Positions 21,901 through 31,478 of a stretch of 64,000 nucleotides of DNA are shown here, piece by piece. Origin of the DNA: Phoronis australis. Its lineage: Eukaryota > Phoronida > Phoronidae. A program made the position numbers and the translations under genes. Where the stretch lies: contig NMRA01000172.1 of NCBI GenBank assembly GCA_002633005.1, forward strand, positions 486,348 through 550,347, in the 5' to 3' direction. The notes under the pieces are model-generated. The model was not told the DNA's origin. It did no database searches and saw only the letters and a program-made list of their open reading frames with translations. Numbering within the stretch: the stretch's first letter is position 1; each line of letters starts with the position of its first letter.

Positions 21901-24900
21901 CGTAAACTCCGAGTGCTTTTAACAGACCCAAAGAAGAATTACCTCAGAGAGCTCAGTAACAATAAAATAAATTAAAGTTGAACTTGTAGGTTTGTTCCTT
22001 TTCTGTGGTTGCTTGCCAAAGTAGTTAGAAGCACATCTTGTAGCGACGATGTGAATATGAAGAAGGCTGGAAATTATCGAATGTTTATAAAAACGGGTTA
22101 TGTGGCGAAATTGATCCACTGAAACTAATTGAAGCGTGTCCAGTTAATATTTCACGTGGTGCTGGGGATTAACACTGCGCACATAGCCCACGAGGTACGT
22201 CATTGATGCAAAAGGTCACCTGTTTTCATATTTTTGTTTCATTTCACATTTACAAATTGTCAGTGAATACAACTGCACTTTCTTTAGAGTAGATTATGTT
22301 AAAATAGCATTGTCGTTTAGTTCTTGTTATGCATTAGCACAGTTAGGAGCATGCAAATACATCTTTAAATATAATTTGCGCTCTTACCGAAAGAGGCCTC
22401 GGGAGATTATCGAGAATAGAGTTTAATACGGTGTCTTGACCTTGAGAGTCATTTATGAGCCGAGCACGAATTGAAACGAGCTATCAATTCTTGCCGAGCC
22501 CTACATGTACAATCGCTTCCAACCTAAGTATGGGACGAATGAGACCGTTGCATAACCGAAAAAGGTGTTGATCATCAATTATTTGGTAGCTTTTGACAGT
22601 AGCTAAGTGTGTTCGTGGAAGCTCAAATAATACGAATCTTCAGTTACTGTTGAATCCGTCCGTTTTCACATACACTTTGAATGCTTAACATCTCATTATT
22701 TCTCTACTTTTCATCTGAAGCAATCACCGTGTTCTCGTCGGATGAGTCATGTTAAAAGCTTGTTATCTGTTGCTCTGACTGATATTTTTCATGTCAGCCA
22801 AATTATGTCTTTCGAAATTCTTGTCTTTCCAGCAACCATTCCTCAGCTTCCTCTTATCTCGGTATATTGGAGGACGGTACAGAAATCTCAGTGCGGCGCA
22901 TGAGTCTGGATGACTACGCTCATTTAAAGAAAAACTTACCTACCATGCTCTATCCAGCAGTCAGACACGAGTCGTTGGCCAAGTTTCTGGTATATATATT
23001 TACTCTTGATGCTGTTCCAGAAGTTAAACACTGTAGTTTTTTGTGGACCTAGATTCAGACTATGGCTAAAAGTACATGAGAACACGAAATATCAACAATC
23101 GACTAATGTGTCCAGGAAAAGGCTCAAAAACCTTTTTACTTTGCGAATAACATTTTTAAAGTGAAGCACCTTTCCGAAACGATAAAATGTAGGCCAAAAC
23201 AGCATAGTTAGTTATGGTCTTGTGTTTTCTTTGTTAAAAAATTGCACAAAAGCACGCCAGCAAGAGTAAGCAAGGCTTGAAACACCACGGTTTGCCAAGC
23301 GAGTAAAAGCAAATCATTTTGGTAGTCTAGGGTGGCTTTTCTTTTCTGAAAAATGAAGCAACAAAAGAAAAACCGACATACGGACTCAATTTTCAAAAAC
23401 TAAATACGGGTCAGAGCCTACTGTGTTGTTGGCCTTATTACTACTATATCTGTTATTTTTGCTCGAGAACGTCTCATTGATCGAAATGCTCTATGTGTCA
23501 TTTCGATGTTTCAGAGTTTGAGACACCCACCCTTGCCTTAATTACATGAACAATTAATGTTTTAGTTTACAATTGGCAGAAGCAATGTTGGTCGAATAAT
23601 AGTGGCACGGCAGATAATTACAAAAATCACAAGAATCATTCACGTTGTCATGCAACCAACAAAATTGGTCTGTGATTCCACAAAAATGGTGCACCTGGTC
23701 CAGCCATGCAGCTCAAGCACACCCGGTGTACTGCAAAAGACACTAGGCCACCTTACTGCCTACTTTGCTCTAAATGCACATTCAAAATATAGGCCATTTC
23801 CGGTAGCAATCTGGCGTGTTCTTACACAGTTTGGTTGATACAAAAGTACATTAATTTTGTATGCATAATCCTCAATTCTAAGTGTCACACAATATTCTGC
23901 ACCTTGATAGCATGTTTTTCAAATTTTACAAAAGGCATTTAGATACTGAGGACAGTAGTGCACAATGAAGCTTGAGTGTTTCTGACTACATCTGGCACCA
24001 TTAATTGAGTAAAATGGACTGCTGTGTTCAAGCTCCGCCGGTATCATAAAAGCGGCTGAAGATATCAATGAATTACACGACTGTTATGTAACTGCTGTGC
24101 TAGCTTCAGGGAAGGTGCTGCTACTTTGGGACATGCAAAGAAATGGGAGATGTCTCTCAGTCAGAATCTATATTGTGATGTCGGTGTTTGGAAAGACCAT
24201 AAGAAGGAAGCTGCATGAGAATGGGTTAGGCAGAGCAAGCACTGCTATTTTATAACGGCCAAGCACACAGCAGGAGTTGCTCAGAGGTCTGTCCACCACT
24301 GCCAGCATGGGCGATTAGATCGAATTCCAACTTCTACGGCGACTACTATAACATCTTTCCTAGGAACAAGCATTCCTTTGTTCCGACACCCTGGTCAGTA
24401 GAATGAGGACATGAACAATGCCAGTTGACAGGCAACAACACGAAGACAGTTCAAAGCGTCCCGCCTCTTTTACGAATGTCAGACCTGTACACTTCTATGA
24501 AGAAAGTCCACTTGCGCTTCAACTCCTGAACTTTTCCTGGTTTAAAATATTTCCAACAAATGTGCACATATACACAAGTATTGAAAACGCCACACTTACA
24601 AGTAAGCCTGGACGTCTGTAATTTTTCAGCATGCAACAGAAGACGATCATTATGGATACCTGGCTATCGAACTGTGTGAATACAATCTCGAAGAGTACAT
24701 ACAACACATGAGGTCGCGTAACGAGTACGATTTCCGGATTGCGAAGCGACTGGTGTGGCAGTTCTTGAAAGCTTTACAGTACTTGCATGAAACTTGCCTC
24801 GTAGCTCAAAGAAATTTAAAGGTAAGCATGTCAAGAAGGCCAGGACAGCCACTCTGCACGATTTTATTTGAAACCACTATGGCGTTTACAAGCCTCATAA

Positions 24901-27900
24901 GCAAGTGTTTTCTTACGTGAGCTGTATGTTGTTTGCTTCAATATGCTTACTTATTAAGTTAATATTGGACTGCACTATCTAGCCTCAGAACATACTACTC
25001 GACACTCTGAACAAGGTGCGACTGACCGACTACAACATTAGCCGCATGACGGAGAGCGGGCAGACGATTCTTTACGACAAGGGTGTGGGTGAGTCTATCT
25101 TAGATATTACACGAAGAAATAGTTTGAATTATTGGAACTAAATCAAGACTCGGTTGTTAATTATTGTCAAAGCCTTGAAGGATTCTTGGCCTTGATACTC
25201 CTTAATAATTGTAGAGAATGTCGTGCACGAATCGGCTTCCAGTCCTCATAGCTTTTGAAACAAAATATAGGCGTCAGAAAATTTTTGTCAGAAATCGCGA
25301 ATGCTGAAAAGTGTGCTATCATTAACAAAAATTTTGCACTCAGATAAATTTGATTGACCACAAATAACTGTCAAACAATTTTTACAATATAATTTTGACC
25401 TTTTCCGGCAAGTACAAATACTATTCAAACTCATGACGCGTTCAGATGTCAAGTTTAAAAAAAGATCGATACGTCGTCTGACCATAAAGCCGATCAGATG
25501 CTCACAATTACAGTTCAGAAATGTCTCGTATGCGGCGAGTAATTAGCGTAACATCATGTACAAAATGGCAATTACTTGAGCGCCACCATGGTTGAACAGA
25601 AACTAGCCGCTAATCTGGTCAAAGGGATGTACGGCTCTCACGGTAAGGCAGTAAATCAGGTTGGACGATTAGAAGGCAGCTCAGCCATCTGACGCGTTCA
25701 CATGTGATTTTTTTCAGACGACAGATAAATCTCTGATACGGTTTGTTGCATGCTGCTGCCTGACCGGACGGCATGTGAAAGCCTTGTACGTGTACGTAGA
25801 TGACCAGTACAAACATAAATAAAAACCTTTGATTCGTTTGATCTCAAGTTGGTTGCAGTTGACCTGTTGAACGCGATCTCATTCACAAAACTCATCGATT
25901 TCATGACAGGCTGTAATTGCTGGCGACCAAAAGAGTGCGTGACAAGTGGCCAAGCTTGGACGGGGACGGCATCCGTAGTAAACTACACGACAAAGTCAGA
26001 TATCCAGGTAACGGACTTAACTCATGAAAGTAAATCAGACATACATGTAAAGAGCTTACATACATGTACAACTCGAGAACAACTCTACGTCGAGAAACAA
26101 CCAAAAATTAATACGATGTTATATCAGGCACTGATACATTCCCCATTAAATCCACGAGAAAGGGAAAATAAGTGGTTCCAACAAAACCAGGCAGTTGTGC
26201 TTTACTAACCTGGGATGATGTTTGACGGAGTGATGCCCGTGAACGCAAATAATTCAATTTGGAATGAAATAAGTACCCTCCATTACTGCGATAAGACGCC
26301 GCATGGCAGATATATAGTTAAAAAATCAACTCGGACTCGTGAAGACAGAAAGGGTACTTTACTCATAGATTGATCAAAGTAGGTTTTTGGATTTACACTA
26401 TACGGTTTGAATTCGTGAAATACCCATCCACGCCAGGTTGCCGGAATGCTTGTGCACTACATTTTGACGGGAGGAGTGCACCCATACGGTGACAACACGT
26501 TCGACATAGAGCTGAACATTGCGCGTGGTTGGCCACGATGGCGAAGAATAAATGAAGAGGCCAACGACCTCATACGGTGGATGTTGTCAAATGAAGAGAA
26601 AGAGCGACCCAACATCACACAGACTTTAAGGTACTCATGCATCTATGAAAAACTGTACATGTAAATAAACATACATCTAGTTTTTTTCGACCATAACTTG
26701 TTTTTGTGAAAAAGAGCAATTTAGAAATTAGAGGACCATCTTTTGATCGATAGTGTACAGCTGCCTTACTTGACGTCATCGAGATTAGCTTTGGTTAAAC
26801 TCATTAACTACTGCTTACAATTTGAGTTGTAATTCATTGAACAAAGCAATCAATTACAATCTGTTACTGGCCTTTGCAGACACCCTTTTTTCTGGCCAGA
26901 GCTCAAACGAATGGACTTCTTACATACAGTGGGAAAAGAAATCCTGAGCGAATTTCAGTACGGGTAGGTAACTTGTCCAATGCATCTGGAATATTAATTG
27001 AATTAATTAGACCTTCGGTAGTACGAAACTCAGACGAAAGTTATGGCATTTTGATTTTCTCGTACCTGATTTTATTCATAGAGTATGTCCGTTCAGGTGG
27101 CAAAATGGTTCACCAAACTTACAGACGTTCAAACCGCAGACGGCTCTGACTAAAGCACTCTTCAAATTATTGTCGGGCCAGTAAAAATAGACCTTTGCCG
27201 GAAGATCTAGATTTAATAGAAAAACACGCGTGTAACTAATTGTTGAAAGACGTTTGGCATACAAAGCATTCAAAAATCTGTCACGGCTCTTTGCAAAGAA
27301 GAGAATATTTATGATCGAAATATGTTGAGAATATATACACAAAACGTGCCGAGAGTAGCGTACATGAAATAATATCCCACGAGACATTATTCCCCGTATC
27401 GACCTCGACTTTCGGTCTCGGTTCGTACGCGGAATAAGGCCGAGTGGGATATTACTTCTTGAACGCCAATCGAGGTACGTTTTGTATTTATCCCATGCGC
27501 TTCGAATTCCTAAGTTTCTTACATTTTTTTCGGCAGATTTTTCAAATACTTCACCCAGCCTGTTCAAATGGCGGATCACATCCTAATATGTATGTACTTG
27601 CGCGTTAGGCTGCAAGTTTTCTCTGGTAAAAGAAACAGTTTTAAATGTAACGATTTATTTCTTGAAAAGAGGTAAGAAAGATGAAAACAACGGCAACTTT
27701 GCAGTGAATGTGTAACATCTCTTGGAGCTGGTTAAAAAACAAAATTTGATATTTTAGTTTCCTAGGAATCGGCGACTGAGTTGCAGACGATATAATATTC
27801 AGCAATTGAAAACTGAGACATAAGTGTCTCATAATTAACAGTTTTGTTCCAGATTTTACGTTTAGGGCCTGGTTGCATGTCGAGTGTTATTTACACTGTT

Positions 27901-30900
27901 GCAACTGTATTACTTTAAACTATGTTCGGAAAGTTTGAGGATCGAACCGGCTGAAGACGTCGAGTCGACATTGACCTACCTTTTGAACTTTCCATGTCAG
28001 AGGTCACTGTTGAAGTGGTGTGGGAGGTGAATACGGAAAACTTTATTACATGGCCGTATTTCCCTCGACAGATTCAACGCGTATGGGATAAATCTCTGTA
28101 TTTTGACGATTAGTCCGAACTTGTCTTTTAGCCCCGCTACTAACAGCGTCATCAGTGAGAGGCTGAACAATGTCTCCTTCCAGGCGGTGAGCAGAGACTG
28201 GGTGAGTTGAGTGAGAGGGTCTTGGGAACATGGGTGTCGGCTGAGTTTGTGTAGTGTTTAGTTTTGACCTAAGTGGGAATTGATGCGTGAGTCTATGTTG
28301 CCAGTTACTAGCTTATCAAGTTATATGCAAAGACGTGGAGGAACCCAACGACTATGTCCAACAGCTTTGGGTACAGTATTTTCATCACTCATAAGGGAGA
28401 GTTGAAATATTGAAAAAGGGGCGGGTTCGTCCTGCTTTTAGTGTTTACACTGACAGAGTTAAAAAAACATTTTCTAATAACTTTCATACTCTAGATGTCG
28501 CAAATCGACGAACTGTTGCTGGAAGAGATGCGCACGCACCGTAACTACAAAAACAACGTGGCCGATTTCCTGCGATTCATTGTCAACTGCCAGACACAAT
28601 ACAAAAACCTGTAAGTCGTTCGCCTCCATTACACGCAGTTATTTGCTAATTGATTCGTATGCTTTTTTGTACGTCATTTGTCATCTAATTCATTTTTGTA
28701 TATAAATCAACGTCAGGAGTACTTTGTACCCCTATATAGTTGTCAACATTGAGTTCTGGAAGTAAAAAATTGCCACGCTCATCTGATCTTGAATTATTGC
28801 CGAATAAGCCGGTTTAATTTATTGTACTATTTAGAATAAGGGTGGACCCCTTTCCTCAACAACAGAATAATGAACTAATGTAGTCAAACAATAATTAAAT
28901 ACAGGTAACAAAGCAACAATCAAACAGGTTAAGAATTTAGATAAAAAATGACGAAGGATTATGAAAATAGACTAAGGGACGTTAAGTTAAATAAAGAAAC
29001 GATGCTATTAATAGTGAAAGTATTTACGGTATTGAAAAATGGCATACTTAAGACAGAAATAGGTGTAAAAATGGGCAAATAAATTGCAGTCTCTTTTTAA
29101 TATTAAATTTGAAAGCATTAATTCAATCGGACCGTTTAATTTCTGGGCGAAGGGAATTCCATATTGCAGCACTGGCATTAAATATAAGATCTCTTGCCGG
29201 TCTCGGTTTTAATCATTTTAAATGAAACATTACCAGCAACGGATAAACGTGTAGAGTTTACAGCTTGACTGCTACTAAATTTGCGTCTGAGATATCTGTT
29301 TATGCCACAGGCAGAGAATTTTTTTTTTATTTTCATCAATCTAAGCTTGGAGCACAAGTCGTCGACCCAGGTGCCCCTAATTCTAGTACCCATGATAGCC
29401 CTGGTGGCTCTATTTTGGATTACCTGGAATTTTGCTTACAAGTGTGTCGCTGGTGTGTCCCCAAACCGGTAAACAATAATATGGGGCTGAATAATAGAAT
29501 GGTAGAGTATCTTAAGACTGCTGAGATAAAGAAATTTACCTCGTGGACGTTTTAAAGTACGCCGATTTTCTTTGACATTTTATTTGTGATGTAATCTATG
29601 TGCATAGGTTGGGATCTAAAATAAGGCCCTAGCACTGAAACTTGTCGACACTCTCAATATGGAACCGTTGATATAAAGACACAATTTCTGTCGTTTAAAT
29701 TACTAGTGGGTTCCCAACTGCATAGCCTTGGTGCCACAAAGGTTAAGAATAAGTCTATTTTGAACCAGCCAGTCATGGATAAGGGCAAGCTCATCGTTGA
29801 GAGAAGTTTTAAGTTCATTATTGATCCAGCTGTGGACATAATTACAGTGTCATCGCTGTTGTGGAGGACAGGGGAGATCGTAAACAAAAATAGTGAATAA
29901 TTGTGTTCCCAGAATGGAACCCTCGAGGAGGTACGCCTTGATAACTGTTGAGTAGTCGGAGAGAATATCACCGTATTTGGTAGCGTGTTTGCAGTCGTAT
30001 ACGTAGTTTTTAAACCAAAGGAGTTCGTTATCGTTAACTCCATTGGACTGTAGTTTCCTTAAAAGGATACCATGGTCCACAGTGTCAAAGGCTTTCTTAA
30101 GGTCAACAAAACAGCACCTGTAAGCCTCCCCTGGTCCATATTATGGAAGATAAAGTCAGTAGCGTAAATTTTTGTAGTCAGTGTAGAATGCAGGGAGTGG
30201 AAACCGGACTGGTGTCGATAGAAGGGAATTTTCCTCCACGAATTAGTAAACTTGCTTTTGGACACACCTTTCAAGAATTTTTGGACGTTGCTTGGAAGAC
30301 CGATATTGGCCATTATTTTTGCAACTGGACTTGTCAGTTGTCACCGTCTTCAAAAACAGGAGTAAAGATCGCCATCTTCCAATCACTGTGGCCGTGTCTA
30401 AACTCAAATTTATGAAGGGTCTCGGCTATTAGCTGAGAGACCAGTTTCAGTACAGTTTGGCATAAATGCTTATCGGTGTCACCGGTAACTCACGTCACAG
30501 ACAATTTGTTCATGTGCCATCTTTAAATCTGCAATTTAGGGTTGGCCAACCCACTTTAACTATGTTCAAAGCGCTTTCTTGGGTGGCTGATAGTTTCGTT
30601 GTTTTGTTGTTACCGGAACTAGAATCTTATTGTGTTAGGGAATATCATGAGAATGGACTAAATCGATTTTCATTTTTAGCCAGCTAAATAGCCAAACGTA
30701 GTTATAGAAGTGTATGCGGAACAGTGGAACCTCGTAGTTCAGAAAAAATAGAGTTTTAACTTTGAAATGTGTGTGTGGGTATCCTACATTGCCTGATGAC
30801 TAACACCTGCCAGAATATTCTCGACCTCGCCACCTAGTATCCCTTGCTCGACGTCTCATCTTCTGGCAGACGAAAGACAGGAGAAACTTTCCACCTTAGT

Positions 30901-31050
30901 ATATTTTTCAGATCCCCCACGAGTAAATCTATACTCGGCGAAGATCGGCTGTATTTCCTGCGGAGTTTTCCCGCGCTTTTCATGTCAGTCTACCGCGTCG
31001 TCAAGGGAAGTGAGTGGGCAATGAAAATGAGCTTCAGCAAGTTTTTCTAA
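9729..31050 (+). CDS. RNase L-like ankyrin - pseudokinase - KEN protein with a large central insertion
   Basis: Exons: 9729-9923, 11326-11427, 12560-12658, 14208-14312, 17052-17150, 17884-17982, 18109-18219, 18347-21390, 22833-22989, 24630-24821, 24983-25088, 25910-26007, 26437-26630, 26880-26963, 27957-28026 (tentative), 28495-28610 and 30912-31050. They total 5,010 nt, 1,669 residues plus stop, with every junction in phase. Order: short N-terminal exon, six ankyrin repeats, helical domain, basic charged segment, low-complexity region, IRE1-type kinase fold, KEN domain. Vertebrate RNase L has the same ankyrin-pseudokinase-KEN order and cuts RNA after 2-5A binding; IRE1 uses the same kinase-KEN pair in the unfolded protein response. 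Here the kinase and KEN active sites are both degenerate, so a scaffold or decoy role is likelier than catalysis (inference). No signal peptide or membrane segment is seen, so it is probably cytosolic. Confidence 0.75.
11326..18219 (+). CDS. Ankyrin-repeat exon block (six repeats)
   Basis: Six exons of 99-111 nt, each one repeat and phase 0 on both sides: MPALCLVSSIGHEESVKKL with HAGADVN; SPLILATQGRH with TAGANLAHCNN; NAFMVAVSTGD; GYTAIHLAAERQ with CGGADKQ; STALIIATKKGD; SATALCYAIRDKK. Positions conserved in ankyrin repeats (TAL-A-G, LL, GA) are clear in most. The last repeat is degenerate and leads directly into the 3-kb exon. RNase L has nine repeats, so this array is shorter. Confidence 0.82.
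12919..13078. mobile_element. MITE-like inverted-repeat element, copy 1 (GGCGAATCCAGA / TCTGCCACT ends)
   Basis: The left end reads caggggcgaatccag and the right end ccccctctaaatctgccact, which are imperfect inverted complements, with G-tracts on the left and C-tracts on the right. The same right-end sequence occurs near 37980. No coding capacity. Confidence 0.55.
13113..13341 (-). mobile_element. Short relic resembling a Penelope-type retroelement C terminus
   Basis: The reverse frame has HLNRARHDFETKDVV followed by EEVKGTLHERVEKPALNK. It recalls the conserved pattern at the GIY-YIG end of Penelope-like elements, VKEA-I-hydrophobic then P-LN. It is short and isolated in an intron. Confidence 0.35.
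13445..13499. repeat. Three-part palindrome (CCCAAATTGTCGCAA twice, then its complement)
   Basis: CCCAAATTGTCGCAA at 13445, CCCAAATTGTCACAA at 13463, and the inverted TTGCGACAATTTGGG at 13485. The third can pair with either of the first two, forming alternative hairpins. Confidence 0.9.
15971..16116. mobile_element. MITE with GCGTGCGTTCAGTAG ends, copy 1
   Basis: The left end is ctggcgtgcgttcagtagcgc and the right end ctagcgttactgg. The interior (cacggcaatatctcacgtaatctcg) matches, in reverse orientation, the element at 36675-36822. About 146 bp, non-coding, AT-rich centre: a miniature inverted-repeat element. Confidence 0.75.
16843..16944 (+). pseudogene. Possible decayed ankyrin exon
   Basis: The frame RMSAVTLIEALTCGDREYY then GGYENTRCIRD has the length and TLIEAL-x-GD pattern of one ankyrin repeat. 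It has no usable donor and no acceptor in the needed phase. The flanking exons already join in phase 0 without it. Confidence 0.35.
18347..21390 (+). CDS. 3-kb central exon: helical domain, basic segment, disordered region, start of the kinase domain
   Basis: An uninterrupted frame of 1,014 codons. Residues 1-190 of the exon are helical and match the minus-strand paralogue (SRFVDQFVSAK, GREWLKKNYY). Next is a Lys/Arg/Glu helix (AKKEKRREKRKNRK) and a second basic patch (KKKRRKKNKPKR) that could be nuclear-localisation signals. About 650 residues of Ser/Pro/Asp-rich sequence follow, then a more ordered C-terminal part. The frame meets TAA at 21392-21394, but CA|gtaaga at 21390/21391 is a strong donor, and its phase fits the next exon exactly. 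The last residues (NQRFGLTSRYR) sit where a kinase N-lobe should start. Retaining the intron would give a kinase-less isoform. Confidence 0.85.
21391..22832. other. Intron between the 3-kb exon and the kinase exons
   Basis: Begins gtaaga and ends tttccag. No repeat or gene is recognised inside. If unspliced, translation would stop two codons into it. Confidence 0.6.
22833..26963 (+). CDS. IRE1/RNase L-type pseudokinase exons
   Basis: Six exons, all in phase. The N-lobe has YLGILEDGTEISVRRM, where the ATP-binding lysine of VAVKR is Arg and the glycine loop is not recognisable. Next come YGYLAIELCEYNLEEYI-type sequence (typical of the IRE1 family), then LVAQRNLKPQNILL, where HRD is replaced by QRN, and LTDYNIS, where the Asp of DFG is kept. 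The APE-region equivalent is WRPKECVTSG. The C-lobe has GGVHPYGDN, the RP of KERPNIT and HPFFWPELKRM, the last being the kinase-KEN hinge as in RNase L and IRE1. ATP binding might survive through the DYN Asp; phosphotransfer is unlikely. Confidence 0.85.
22990..24629. other. 1.6-kb intron in the kinase region
   Basis: No exon is recognised. A short stretch at 24180-24240 encodes GKTIRRKLHENGLGRAS, which resembles the DNA-binding linker of Tc1/mariner transposases. Confidence 0.5.
24130..24245 (+). mobile_element. Short Tc1/mariner-like transposase relic
   Basis: TIRRKLHENGL in the plus strand matches the recurrent Tc1 pattern TIRR-LH--GL. No terminal inverted repeats or DDE motif were found, so this is only a fragment at best. 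Confidence 0.33.
27366..27457. mobile_element. Short palindromic MITE-like element
   Basis: The ends are inverted copies: aataatatcccac with attattcc on the left, ggaataaggcc with gtgggatatta on the right. About 92 bp, able to fold into one long hairpin. It lies in the intron between kinase and KEN exons. Confidence 0.65.
27957..28026 (+). CDS. Tentative exon joining kinase and KEN parts
   Basis: The exons at 26963 and 28495 do not fit in phase, so an exon of length 1 mod 3 must lie between. This 70-nt stretch fits and ends at donor TGGGAG|gtgaat. It places a Trp (VVWE) 13 residues before the EEM Met, close to the Trp of RNase L KEN (12 residues before its Met). The acceptor (ctgaag) lacks a good pyrimidine tract, so the 5' boundary is weak. 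Confidence 0.35.
28495..31050 (+). CDS. KEN (RNase L/IRE1 ribonuclease) domain exons, catalytic residues replaced
   Basis: Exon 28495-28610 encodes IDELLLEEMRTHRNYKNN followed by VADFLRFIVNCQTQYKNL. After a 2.3-kb intron, exon 30912-31050 continues in phase with DRLYFLRSFPALFMSVYR and stops at TAA. The order matches RNase L (VGDLLKFIRN, then LYFQKTFPDLVIYVY). In RNase L and IRE1 the motif F/M-R-N-x-x-x-H supplies the catalytic Arg and His. Here it reads FIVNCQTQ, so Arg becomes Val and His becomes Gln, while Asn stays. RNA cleavage by this domain is therefore not expected. Confidence 0.85.
29080..30450 (-). mobile_element. Decayed non-LTR retrotransposon (LINE), 3' half of the reverse transcriptase
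   Basis: Read in reverse and across frame breaks: WKMAIFTPVFEDGDN, then HQSGFHSLHSTLT, then VDHGILLRKLQSNGVND-type sequence, then GSILGTQLFTIFVYDLP, then LALIHDWLVQNRLILN, then FNASAAIWNSLRPEIKRSD. This is the order of a jockey/CR1/L2-type reverse transcriptase and its C-terminal tail. Several stops and frameshifts are present, and the F/YADD catalytic box is missing where expected. Inert; it sits antisense in the last intron of the RNase L-like gene. Confidence 0.85.
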
Positions 31051-31478
31051 GCACCACGCCAGCTATAGATGTTCGCAAAGTCACCAACAGATATAGCTAA
31101 GAAGGCACGGGCAGTGAACGTCTGAAATGATCCAGATAACACGTTACAGGAAGCCTAAACACAGGCGGTACGTTGCCCAGAGAGTGGAGTGTACTTCACA
31201 CCATCCTCACCAACAGAGGACAGCACATTCAAGCACATCTGTGATATTTTATTTCAGAGCTATTGCATTTTTGCTATTGTATACACACGTGTATTTACAA
31301 TTCGTTTAGCGATTATAGAAGAAACGTTAAAACACTCTCGTTTTCTCTGATCACTTACTATCATTTCAATAATACAGTATAGGATATCCTCCGGCTGATC
31401 TGTAGATAGGCGAACACTTTTCTTCTCTGGCAGCATGTTTCATCTGCACTATTGTGATCGCAGAAAAGGTAACTAGTT

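Noticed and set aside
27076-27579. 167-codon open frame on the minus strand
   Set aside because: It spans a palindromic element and intron sequence. No recognisable domain or splice context.
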